A stretch of DNA of 64,000 bases. It comes from JASHPR01 sp963833885 (GTDB lineage Bacteria > Actinomycetota > Actinomycetes > Streptosporangiales > Streptosporangiaceae). Position 1 is the stretch's first letter, and each line of letters starts with the position of its first letter. The stretch is from assembly GCA_963833885.1 (NCBI GenBank), contig CAWHZU010000014.1, forward strand, positions 1 to 64,000, given 5' to 3'. Both the position numbers and the translations under genes were made by a program. Below the pieces are notes generated by a model, which was not told where the DNA came from, searched no databases, and was given only the letters and a program-made list of their open reading frames with translations. This document shows positions 33,082 through 41,609 of the stretch, in pieces.

Positions 33082-36000
33082 TCACGCCGAGGTGGGCGCC
33101 GTGACCGGCTGGGTAGTGGCCTCGGCCCGGTCTAGCAGCGGCTGGCAGCGCAGCCGGGTAGCGATAGCACGGGCCTCGCCGATGGCGGCCTCGGCGGCAC
33201 CGGTGTCGCCATCGCCGAGCAGGCACTGCGCGTGATCCAGCAGAGCGTGGGCGAGGTGGTAGGGGGAGCCATGCGCGCGCACATCGGCCACGGCGGCGGC
33301 CAGGGCCTGGCCGGCGGCGGGGTCGCCACCGGCAGCTGCGAGCCGCGCACGGGCCAGATCACGCTCCGCCCGCAGCCTCGCCGGGACGTGCCCCGGCGGA
33401 TGCCCATCGAGCTGAGCGAGCAGCTCGCCGACGGCAGCGGCATCACCGAGTTCGTGCGCGACACGGACGGCGAGCGGCCACGCCCAACTGGTGTCCCCGA
33501 AGGCAATGCCGAGCGGACCGGAGTTGGCAACCGACGCGCGGGCCTGCCGCAGTGCGTCCTGGGGCTTGCCCAGGGCGGCCGCGGCGAAGGCGTCCACCAT
33601 GCCGACAAAGACCTTGTCTTGTGAATCCTCGCTGCTGCGCAGGTCCCGCAGTCCCGCCAGCGTCTCGGCCGCGCTTTCCGCGCCACCGCGAAGTGCCGCC
33701 AGCCAGGCCACATAGCTGACGAGGTACTCGTTCCCGGACAGCCCGTCGGCTTCCATCGCGTGGGTGAGCTGCTCCTCGGCGGCGTCCCAGTCGCCGAGCG
33801 CCAGCTGTGCCTGCACCAGGTTGATGACCGCCACGCCGAGGTAGTCCAGCGCGCCGGTCCGGCGCAGGTGCCCGGCTGCGGTGCGCGCCGCCTCGACGGC
33901 GCTCTCGGGGTCGGTGGTCAGGAACGTCTCGGCCAGGTTGATGTACACGCGTCCCAGGAGCGTATGGCTGTCAGCCTGCTCCGCCAGCCGGGCAGCCTGG
34001 GTGAAGTAGGCGACTCCTTCGGTCCGGCGCTGGGCCAGGTACAGGTAGATGCCGCGGGAGATGAATATGTCGGCTAGCTGGCCGGGTCCGGTGCCGAGCG
34101 CTTGCGCCAGCACGAGTGCCTCGGAGCTGAGCGCGTCACTGTCCGGCGAGCCGGCGAAGACCTCGAGCATCGCGAGCTCATCGAGGGCGCGGACGGTGTC
34201 CGCGTCGGGGTCGGGCCGCAGCACTTGCAGCGCGGCCGTGAGCTGCTCGCGCGCCTGCGCGTGGCGGCCCCACAGCCGCAGCGCGCGTCCTGCGATGGCC
34301 TGCGCGCGGGCGGCCGCCCTGTCATCGGCGCGCTGCAGGTGAAGCTCGCGGGCCCGGCTCGCATGCTCGAACGCTATGGCCCATTCGCCGCCGGTCAGGG
34401 CGGCCTGCGCGGCCCGCTCCCACAGCCTGCCCGCGCTCGCGAGGGCGTCGCCGCCAGCCGAGCCGGAGGCCTGCGCGATGAGCTCGGCGGCGGTCACGTA
34501 GCTGGTCGCGGCGCGCGCGGGAGAGCCGGTGCGTTCGGCGCGCTCGGCGGCACGGATGAGCATGGTGACGGCCTGGTCGTGAACCTCGGCGATGTCCGGC
34601 GCACCGGGAACCGCGTTGAGCGCGTCGAGGTAGTGCCGGGCGATGACGTCGGCGACCTCCTCGCCGTCGCCGGGAAAGGCCTGGCGCAGGTAGGCGGCGA
34701 CGGCCAGGTGGCGGGCCTTCCTGTCGCGGCGGGACAAGGTGTCGTATGCGACCTGCTTCAGCAGGTGGTGGGTGAACTGGTAGCTGCCGCGCTGCGGCGA
34801 GAGCGGATCGGCCGAGACCGCGAGCACCTCGCGGCGCACGAGCTGGTCGAGCGCGGCCCGCACCGCCGCCTCGTCCTGGCCGGACACCGCGGCCAGCGCA
34901 TCGGTGCTGAAGGCGTCCCCGAGAACCGCGGCGTCGGTGACCAGGCGCCGCACCGTCGGCTCGAGGGCGTCGAGCCGAGCGGCAAGCAGCGCGTGCAGGC
35001 TCTCCGGCACAACAAGCTCGCCGATCTCACCGACCAGGCGGTAGGCGCCCTCCACGGGCTGGACGACGTCGCGGTCGATCAGCGAGCGGATCGTTTCCAC
35101 CGCAAACAACGGCAGACCCTCAGCGTGCGCCGTGACCGCGGCCCTACCCGACGCGGGCATGCCCGGGACCAGCTCCTGCACCAGCAGGTCCATGGACGCC
35201 GGGTCGAGCGGGTCAAGGGTGAGCGTCGACCGGTTCCGCCCGGTGCCGAATCCGGGCCTGGCCTGAGCCAGCTCCGGGCGCGCGAACACCAGCACGAACA
35301 CTGGCAGCTCGCGGACCCAGTCGATCAGGTGGTCAAGGAAATCCAGCAGCCCGCTGTCCGCGTGCTGGGCGTCCTCAACCAGCAGCACCACCGGTCCGGA
35401 CGCCGCCAGCCGCTCGAAGAACAGGCGCCAGCCAGCGAACAGCTCTTCCCTGCTGAGCGGCTCGGCGCCATCAGCGCCGGCGCTCACCCCGAGAAGCCGG
35501 GACAGCCGCGCGCCGATGTACCCTCGCTCGGCCGGGTCGGGAACGAACTCTTCCAGGCCGGCGGCCAGCTTGCCCGCGGCCGCTTCCTGCTGGTCGTCCT
35601 CGGCGATCGACAGGCGCTGGCGGACGATCTCGGCCAGCGCCCAGAACGCCACTCCCTGCCCGTAGGCGGGACACCGGCCGCGGTGCCACCACACCTGATC
35701 GGCAAGCCCGTCGGCGTACTTCTCGAATTCCCAGCCCAGCCGCGACTTGCCGACCCCGGCAGGCCCGGACACCAGCACCAGCCGCGGAACCCGCCGTTCC
35801 GCTGCGGCGTGAAACAGCTCCCTGACCGCGCGCAGCTCGGCGTCCCGGCCGGTCAGCGGCGCCTCAAGGCCGTCGACCCGCTGCGCCCCGCCGACGCCGG
35901 CCAGCACCCGGGTCGCTCGCCACAACCGCAGCGGCTCGGCCTTTCCCTTCAGCTCGTGCGAGCCGGCCTCGGCGAACCCCACGCCGCCGGCGGCCAGCCG

Positions 36001-36669
36001 CACCGTCGCCTCATCGGCCAGGACCTGCCCGGGTGCCGCGGCCGTTTGCACCCGCGCGGCGGTGTTCACCGTGTCGCCGATCACCATCCCCTCGTGCACC
36101 GCACCGACCGTGATCGCCACCTCGCCGGTTACTACCCCAGCCCGCGCCTCGAGGCCGGCCACTCCCGCCCGCTCGCCGAGCTCGGCCACGGCGGCCACCA
36201 CGTCCAGTGCTGCACGCACCGCCCGCTCCGCGTCCCCCTCGGCAGCGGCCGGCGCCCCCCACACCGCCATCACGGCGTCCCCGATGAACTTCTCTACCAC
36301 GCCGCCGTATCGCTCGATGATCGTCCGCGACCTGGCAAAGTACTGCGACAGCAGCTCGCGCACCACTTCGGGGTCCCGCGACTCCGACAGCGGGGTGAAC
36401 CCCACCAGATCGCAGAACAGCACCGAGCACACCCGCCGCTCCGCGACCGGGTTTGTCTCGAGCGGCGGCGCGGCGGCCGGGGATGCCGGTGCCGTTGACG
36501 GCGCGGCCCCGGCACCAGTCAGCGCGAAGCCGCAGGCACGGCAGAACCGCTTGCCAGCAGTTACTGGCTCGCCGCAGGAAGGGCAGCCTGTCAGGGCGGC
36601 GCCGCAGTCTCCGCAGAACCGGTCGTCTGCCTCCAGAGACGCCCCGCAATTCCGGCACGTGATCACCAC
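33082..36669 (-). CDS. Class III nucleotide cyclase/AAA ATPase/TPR regulator
   Basis: The protein of about 1195 aa begins with a double zinc ribbon (CRNCG, CGDCG, CPSCG, CRACG). A class III adenylate/guanylate cyclase domain follows (VLFCDLVGFTPLSE, with the metal Asp; VVEKFIGDAVMAVWG; GDTVNTAARVQ). Next comes a P-loop ATPase (VSGPAGVGKSR, then VVLLVEDAQHADS) of the AAA_16 type and a long TPR-rich C-terminus. This is a common actinobacterial signalling architecture, with cyclase output or ATPase-driven regulation. GTG 36669 or 36666 starts right before the first Cys ribbon; no ribosome site is visible, so the mRNA may be leaderless. Confidence 0.88.
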   Translation of the reverse strand: MVITCRNCGASLEADDRFCGDCGAALTGCPSCGEPVTAGKRFCRACGFALTGAGAAPSTAPASPAAAPPLETNPVAERRVCSVLFCDLVGFTPLSESRDPEVVRELLSQYFARSRTIIERYGGVVEKFIGDAVMAVWGAPAAAEGDAERAVRAALDVVAAVAELGERAGVAGLEARAGVVTGEVAITVGAVHEGMVIGDTVNTAARVQTAAAPGQVLADEATVRLAAGGVGFAEAGSHELKGKAEPLRLWRATRVLAGVGGAQRVDGLEAPLTGRDAELRAVRELFHAAAERRVPRLVLVSGPAGVGKSRLGWEFEKYADGLADQVWWHRGRCPAYGQGVAFWALAEIVRQRLSIAEDDQQEAAAGKLAAGLEEFVPDPAERGYIGARLSRLLGVSAGADGAEPLSREELFAGWRLFFERLAASGPVVLLVEDAQHADSGLLDFLDHLIDWVRELPVFVLVFARPELAQARPGFGTGRNRSTLTLDPLDPASMDLLVQELVPGMPASGRAAVTAHAEGLPLFAVETIRSLIDRDVVQPVEGAYRLVGEIGELVVPESLHALLAARLDALEPTVRRLVTDAAVLGDAFSTDALAAVSGQDEAAVRAALDQLVRREVLAVSADPLSPQRGSYQFTHHLLKQVAYDTLSRRDRKARHLAVAAYLRQAFPGDGEEVADVIARHYLDALNAVPGAPDIAEVHDQAVTMLIRAAERAERTGSPARAATSYVTAAELIAQASGSAGGDALASAGRLWERAAQAALTGGEWAIAFEHASRARELHLQRADDRAAARAQAIAGRALRLWGRHAQAREQLTAALQVLRPDPDADTVRALDELAMLEVFAGSPDSDALSSEALVLAQALGTGPGQLADIFISRGIYLYLAQRRTEGVAYFTQAARLAEQADSHTLLGRVYINLAETFLTTDPESAVEAARTAAGHLRRTGALDYLGVAVINLVQAQLALGDWDAAEEQLTHAMEADGLSGNEYLVSYVAWLAALRGGAESAAETLAGLRDLRSSEDSQDKVFVGMVDAFAAAALGKPQDALRQARASVANSGPLGIAFGDTSWAWPLAVRVAHELGDAAAVGELLAQLDGHPPGHVPARLRAERDLARARLAAAGGDPAAGQALAAAVADVRAHGSPYHLAHALLDHAQCLLGDGDTGAAEAAIGEARAIATRLRCQPLLDRAEATTQPVTAPTSA

Positions 36670-36773
36670 AGAACTGTAAGCCGAATAACGCCCAGACCCC
36701 CAGAGGTCGGCGGACAGCGGCGTAGCCTGACCGGGGAGAAGCTGGCCCAACCTCGGCGCCGGAGGGCTGAGTG

Positions 36774-37688
36774 ATGGACTACGACGACGCCATCGCGACG
36801 TTTGCCAGCCCGCGCCCAGCGGGCACCCCGGTGCCGGAGGTGGTTGGCGCCGGTGGTCCGGCCCGCAGGCTGCGGGACGCGTGCGAGCCGCTCGCCATGC
36901 ACGCGCTGTGGAACCGGCACACCAACGAGCGCCTGGCCGCCCTCGGCCTGGACTTTCTCACCGGATACGTATGGGGCCGCGCGGCGAGCCTGGGCGAGCC
37001 GTCACCGCCGGTCGTCGCGGCGGTGTTCGCCTGGTTCGAGCCCGGTCTGCTGGCCGGGCTTTATGAGACCGCCCGGACGGCGGTGCCGCGCGAGCGGCTG
37101 CTGGCGGTCAGGGACGCCGCCACCGCCGCCAGCCTGGCCGAGGTGCTCGCCGGGGACGACCCGGCCGAGGTGGCCGAGGTGGCCGACCTGCTCGCCGACG
37201 CCGTGCAGGGCGCCGACGGCACCGGGCGCCCGCTGTTCAGCGGGCTGCGCGGGCGCGGCCGGCCCGGCGATCCGTACCAGCGCCTGTGGTGGGCCTGCGA
37301 CCTGGTGCGCGAGCACCGAGGCGACTCGCACGTCGCGGTGGCGAACGCGGCCGGGCTCGGGCCGGTCGAGATGAACGTGCTCACCGAGTGCTGGATCGGC
37401 ATGCCGCTGCTGTCCTACACCGCCACCCGCGGCTGGCCGGAGGCGGCGATGAGTGCCGCGGTGGACGGGCTGGAAGCCCGCGGCTGGCTGCGGGATGGCG
37501 CGCTGACCGACGCGGGCCGCGCCGCCAGGGCCGGCATCGAGGACCGCACCGACGCCGCGGAGCAGCCGATCGCCGCCGCGCTCGGCGGCCGGCTGGACGA
37601 GGTGGTCGCCCGGCTGGACGGCTGGAGCGAGCGGTGCATCGCGGCGGGCGCCTTCCCCGCCGACATCCTCAAACGCGCCGCCGGCTGA
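36774..37688 (+). CDS. SCO6745-family protein
   Basis: The 304-aa protein matches the conserved actinobacterial SCO6745-like group. It has an N-terminal RRLRDACEPLAMHALWNRHTNERL helix, GLDFLTGYVWGRAASLGEP, the middle LWWACDLVREHRGDSHVAVANAAGLGPVEMNVL and a C-terminal winged-helix-like AVDGLEARGWLRDGALTDAGRAAR. ATG 36774 follows GGAGGG by 7 bases. The end resembles a MarR-like helix-turn-helix, but the family function is not established. Confidence 0.8.
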   Translation: MDYDDAIATFASPRPAGTPVPEVVGAGGPARRLRDACEPLAMHALWNRHTNERLAALGLDFLTGYVWGRAASLGEPSPPVVAAVFAWFEPGLLAGLYETARTAVPRERLLAVRDAATAASLAEVLAGDDPAEVAEVADLLADAVQGADGTGRPLFSGLRGRGRPGDPYQRLWWACDLVREHRGDSHVAVANAAGLGPVEMNVLTECWIGMPLLSYTATRGWPEAAMSAAVDGLEARGWLRDGALTDAGRAARAGIEDRTDAAEQPIAAALGGRLDEVVARLDGWSERCIAAGAFPADILKRAAG

Positions 37689-37879
37689 CCGGGACGCCGA
37701 GGATTCGCGCACGCCGCTACCATCGCGACCGCGCAGCAATCAGCCTTGCCGACTGCGTCGCCGCATCGACCGCACTCGCCGCTCGCCAGCCGCTCGCTAC
37801 CGCCGATCCGGCGCTGGCCGCGGCCCTGCGAGCAGAAGGCGGGGATCTTCATCCCCTCGCCGCGCGGATCGTCGGATCG

Positions 37880-39184
37880 TCAGTTCACGGCGTGCCGTGA
37901 GCGGCTCATGACGGCGATGCCGACGGTGGCGATGACGCCATAGAGGGCCGGCGCGAGGAATACGTGTGGCAGTCCGACCAGGCTCACACCGAGGCTGCCG
38001 GTCAACCCGCCGAGGGCGCTGGCGATCGCGGTCGAGCTGATGAAGATGGCCGAGGCGGTCGCGACGGCTTCGGGCAGCAGGCGTTGGGCGACGATGATTC
38101 CCAGAGCGGCGAACACGCCCCACACGCCGCCCATCAGTATCTGTCCGGCGAACATGCCAGCGGTGTCGCCGGTCAAGGCGAAACAGAGATTCGCGCCAAC
38201 GCCGAACGCCGCGCCGAAGATCATCAGACGCATCATGCCGATCCGGCGGGCGACGATCACGGCCACCGGCATGAGGATCAGCTCTATCAGGGGCTGGATG
38301 CCGATGACCGCGCCGCTGACCGCTGTCGGCAGGTGCATGTCGTTGTGCATGTAGATCGTCAGATAGCCGTATTTGATCGGCTCTCCCGCGTAGACGAACA
38401 CGTACAGCCCGGTGAAGGCGAGCAGGGGCAGCATGGCCCGCACACGGGGGGAGCGACGTACGAGTCGCTCGGGATGCGGTGCCGCGGGTGCCGCGATCGT
38501 GGTCTGGGCGTGGGGCCGGGCTGAGCGGGTGCGCGTGAGACCTAGGGGAACGATCTGCGCGAGGGTGCACAGTCCGGTGGCCGCAAACAGCGCGCGCGGG
38601 CCGGCGGCGGTGGCCAGGAGCGAGCCCGCGACGGGGCCGACGATCCATCCGGCCGTCAGCGCCATGCGGACGATCGAGACGACGCCGTCGCCGACCGGGC
38701 TGGCGGTGGCCCCCAGGTCGTCGTGGACCGCGGCGAACAGCTGCGAACCCGCGGCGCCGGAGAAGGCCAGGATCAGGGCGCTGATCACGAAGGGCATCCA
38801 CAGCCGGTCGGCCATGGCCATCGCGCCCCAGCCGAGGAATCCCGCCAGCGCGCACAGCCGGAAGAGCCCGAGCCGTCTGCCGGTGCGGTCCGAGCGTGCG
38901 CCGATGAGGTATCCGGCGACCGGGGCGGTGATGTTCGTGAGGTAGTACAGGCCGGCCGTGGTCAACGAGACGTGCAGGTCGTCGACGAGGAACAGGGTGA
39001 TCTGCGGCGCGGCGGCAGAGGTGCCCAGCCCGGACAGGAACAGCGCGAGGGTCGCGCCGCGATAGAGCGGGGAGGTCCAGACGGAGCGTGCCGCGGACGG
39101 TGCGGTCGCGGTGTCGTCGGCGGCGAGTGCTGGTGACAATGGCGGATCCCTAGACGAACGTCGCCGACCGTGCCGCCTTAACAC
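37880..39184 (-). CDS. MFS transporter, sugar-efflux type
   Basis: The 434-aa membrane protein has about 12 helices and the MFS loop motif GARSDRTGRRLG between helices 2 and 3. The layout resembles SET-family sugar efflux transporters. GTG 39184 is the longest start; TTG 39139, behind AGGGATC, would give a shorter N-terminus that fits the membrane part better. It diverges from a DeoR-type regulator and a HAD phosphatase, and inverted repeats lie in the shared promoter region. Confidence 0.8.
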   Translation of the reverse strand: MLRRHGRRRSSRDPPLSPALAADDTATAPSAARSVWTSPLYRGATLALFLSGLGTSAAAPQITLFLVDDLHVSLTTAGLYYLTNITAPVAGYLIGARSDRTGRRLGLFRLCALAGFLGWGAMAMADRLWMPFVISALILAFSGAAGSQLFAAVHDDLGATASPVGDGVVSIVRMALTAGWIVGPVAGSLLATAAGPRALFAATGLCTLAQIVPLGLTRTRSARPHAQTTIAAPAAPHPERLVRRSPRVRAMLPLLAFTGLYVFVYAGEPIKYGYLTIYMHNDMHLPTAVSGAVIGIQPLIELILMPVAVIVARRIGMMRLMIFGAAFGVGANLCFALTGDTAGMFAGQILMGGVWGVFAALGIIVAQRLLPEAVATASAIFISSTAIASALGGLTGSLGVSLVGLPHVFLAPALYGVIATVGIAVMSRSRHAVN

Positions 39185-39199
39185 TTCTCATCACGCATA

Positions 39200-39258
39200 C
39201 GAACGTAACACACAGTTTTTACGTTTGTAAGATCGCTTTTCAAACATAGCTAGTGTTT
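39200..39258. promoter_or_regulatory. Inverted repeats in the MFS/DeoR divergent region
   Basis: CGAACGTAA (39200-39208) faces TTACGTTTG (39219-39227), and AAACA faces TGTTT around TAGCTAG (39242-39258). These AT-rich sites stand out in a GC-rich context and are likely operators for the adjacent DeoR-family protein. Confidence 0.45.
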
Positions 39259-39268
39259 ACTAGGAGAC

Positions 39269-40027
39269 GTGACGAGCATCGACCGGCACAGGCAGATCGC
39301 CGACGCCGTGCGCGGGGCCGGGCAGCTCAGCGTGGCCGAGCTGGCCGGGCTGACCAGGGCGTCGGACATGACCATCCGGCGCGACCTCGAGACCCTGGCC
39401 GCGCAGGGCGTCCTGGAGCGTTACCGCGGCGGAGCCAGAACCCTGCTGCTGCGCGGGCAGGAACCGCCTTTCGCGCTGCGGGCGATCGAAGGCTTGGAGA
39501 GCAAGCGGCGCATCGCCGCCGCCGTGGCCGACATGATCGCCGACGGCGAGGCCGTAGTCCTCGACAGCGGCACCACGTGCCTGGAGGTGGCCCGCCTACT
39601 GCGGAATCGACGGGTGACCGTGATGCCGCTGTCTTTGCAGGCCGCGAACGCGCTCGCAGACGCCCCCGCGACGAACCTACTGCTCGCAGGCGGACGACCC
39701 CGGCCCGGCGAAGGGGCCATGACCGGGCCGCTGACCCGGGCCAGCCTCCAGGCCGTGCGCTTCGACACCGCGGTCATCGGTTGCTGCGGCCTGACCGCAG
39801 AACAAGGACTGACCGCCTACGACCTGGACGACGCCGACATCAAACGCGCCGCGATCTGCTCCTCCCGCCGGGTCATCGCCGTCACGGAGGGCGCCAAGCT
39901 CTCTCGCACCGCCCTCGCCTTCGTATCACCGGTCGCCGCTCTGCACGCGCTTGTCACCGACGCATCCGCCCAGGACGACGAGGTCCAGGCAATCGCGGCT
40001 GCCGGCGTCAGCGTACTGATGGTGTGA
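39269..40027 (+). CDS. DeoR/GlpR-family transcriptional regulator
   Basis: The 252-aa regulator has the DeoR helix-turn-helix (QLSVAELAGLTRASDMTIRRDLETLAAQGVLERYRGGA). The phosphosugar-binding DeoR C-domain contains VVLDSGTTCLEVAR, LLAGGRPRPGEGAMTGPL and FDTAVIGCCGLTAEQGLTAYD. GTG 39269 has AGGAG close upstream (short spacing). It diverges from the MFS transporter and is followed 2 bases later by a HAD phosphatase, so its effector is probably a sugar phosphate handled by those two. Confidence 0.92.
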   Translation: MTSIDRHRQIADAVRGAGQLSVAELAGLTRASDMTIRRDLETLAAQGVLERYRGGARTLLLRGQEPPFALRAIEGLESKRRIAAAVADMIADGEAVVLDSGTTCLEVARLLRNRRVTVMPLSLQAANALADAPATNLLLAGGRPRPGEGAMTGPLTRASLQAVRFDTAVIGCCGLTAEQGLTAYDLDDADIKRAAICSSRRVIAVTEGAKLSRTALAFVSPVAALHALVTDASAQDDEVQAIAAAGVSVLMV

Positions 40028-40029
40028 CC

Positions 40030-40644
40030 ATGGCCGAGACCGTGCTGTTCGACCTGTTCGGCGTCATCGCCCACCGCCAGTCCCCCGAAGGGCGAAACCG
40101 CCTGCTCGAGACGGCGGCCCTGAGCTGTACAACAACAGGGGCCTTCTGGGACACGTACTGGCGCCTGCGCCCGCGCTACGACCAGGGCCTGATCCACGGC
40201 TCGGAGTACTGGACGCAGGTGGCCCGCGCCCTGGACATCGTCTTCGACGACCGGCAGATCGCGGACCTCACCGCGGCGGATATCGCCAGTTGGAGCGACG
40301 TCGACGAGACCATGGTCGCGCTCCTCGGCGAACTGGCCGCCTCCGGCCACCGCCTCGCCTTGCTCTCCAACATTCCCGAGGAGCTCGCCGCCCATTACGA
40401 GATCCACCACAGCTGGCTCGAGATGTTCCAGGTCCGCGGGTTCTCCTGCCGCATCGGCCACGTCAAGCCGAACCCGGCCGCCTTCCGCTGGTGCCTGGAC
40501 GCGCTTGACGTTCCCGCCGATCAGGTCGTGTTCGTCGACGACCGCGGGGAAAACATCCAAGCCGCGCAGACCATCGGCCTTAGATGCCACCTGTTCACCA
40601 CCCCCGCACGCGTCCGCGAACTCCTCGCCGGTGGAACCGGGTGA
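40030..40644 (+). CDS. HAD-family hydrolase
   Basis: The 204-aa protein has HAD motif I VLFDLFGVI (a D-x-F variant in which the second Asp is replaced by Phe), motif II LLSNIP, motif III Lys in HVKPNPAAF and motif IV VFVDDRGENI. Motif I with D-L-F rather than D-x-D is seen in haloacid dehalogenase/epoxide hydrolase-like HADs, so phosphatase activity is not certain. ATG 40030 lies 2 bases after the DeoR gene stop. Confidence 0.85.
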   Translation: MAETVLFDLFGVIAHRQSPEGRNRLLETAALSCTTTGAFWDTYWRLRPRYDQGLIHGSEYWTQVARALDIVFDDRQIADLTAADIASWSDVDETMVALLGELAASGHRLALLSNIPEELAAHYEIHHSWLEMFQVRGFSCRIGHVKPNPAAFRWCLDALDVPADQVVFVDDRGENIQAAQTIGLRCHLFTTPARVRELLAGGTG

Positions 40645-40721
40645 CCCCGTCGTGCCGCCGACCGGCGGCAGGCTCGGCCACTTGACCACTCCCGCAGAAC
40701 GCTGACTGAACGGCGTTGGCC

Positions 40722-41609
40722 CTAGATCCCTATCGGGTGCCAGACGGTCTTGGTCTCCAGGAACGCGAGCAGCCGCCGGGTGCCCGGCGCGGCCGTCCAG
40801 TCCTCGTCGGCGGCGAAGACCCGCTTGACGTTCTCGGCGGCGAGCCGCTCCAGGTCGGGACGGCCGGCGGGCGGCACGCCGGTCAGGTCGATCGCGTTCA
40901 CGTCCATGTGCCCGGCCAGCACCGGGGCCAGCTCGGCGGTGCGGCCGGTGAGCACGTTCACCACGCCACCGGGCAGATCCGAGGTGGCCAGCACCTCGGA
41001 CAGGGTGATCGCGGCCAGCGGCCGCTGCTCGCTGGCGATCACCACGGCCGTGTTGCCGGTGGCGATCACCGGGGCGACGACGCTGACGAGCCCGAGCAGG
41101 CCGGACTCGGCCGGCGCCACGACCGCGACCACGCCGGTCGGCTCCGGCACGCTGAAGTTGAAGTACGGCCCGGCCACGGGGTTCGCCGCGCCCGCGACCT
41201 GCGCGACCTTGTCCGGCCAGCCCGCGTACCAGACCCAGCGGTCGATCGCCGCGGCCACCAGCCCGTCACGATCACCGCCCTGAACGCTCACGTCCGCGAA
41301 CTGGGCGAACCGGCCCTCCATCATCTCCGCCACGCGATAGAGGACCTGGCCACGGTTGTAGGCCGTCGCACCCGACCAGCCGCGCAGCGCCGCCCTGGCC
41401 GCGGTCACCGCGTCGCGCGCGTCCTTGCGTGACGCCTGCGCGGCGTAACCCAGCAGGTCGCCGTCGGCGCCGGTGACCGGGTAGGACCGGCCCGATTCCG
41501 AGCGCGGGAACGCGCCCCCGATGTAGAGCTTGTACGTCTTGCGAACGTCTACTCGCTCGGCTGACGCTCTTCCTCGGGCCCGGGCCGGCGACTTCTTCTC
41601 GTCAGGCAC
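40722..41609 (-). CDS. Truncated-type aldehyde dehydrogenase partner protein
   Basis: The 295-aa protein is ALDH-like in its NAD-binding half (KTYKLYIGGAFPRSESGRSYPV, YNRGQVLYRVAEMMEGR, VPEPTGVVAVVAPAESGLLGLV, ATGNTAVVIAS). It ends before the catalytic part and has no catalytic Cys. Such short ALDH partners are found next to full ALDH genes in actinobacteria, often near deoC. GTG 41609 overlaps the stop of the full ALDH gene by 8 bases, so the two are coupled. It may form a structural subunit. Confidence 0.82.
   Translation of the reverse strand: MPDEKKSPARARGRASAERVDVRKTYKLYIGGAFPRSESGRSYPVTGADGDLLGYAAQASRKDARDAVTAARAALRGWSGATAYNRGQVLYRVAEMMEGRFAQFADVSVQGGDRDGLVAAAIDRWVWYAGWPDKVAQVAGAANPVAGPYFNFSVPEPTGVVAVVAPAESGLLGLVSVVAPVIATGNTAVVIASEQRPLAAITLSEVLATSDLPGGVVNVLTGRTAELAPVLAGHMDVNAIDLTGVPPAGRPDLERLAAENVKRVFAADEDWTAAPGTRRLLAFLETKTVWHPIGI

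Noticed and set aside
34102..36498. 798-aa plus-strand frame opposite the cyclase/AAA gene
   Set aside because: Antisense shadow; the minus strand has all cyclase and P-loop motifs.
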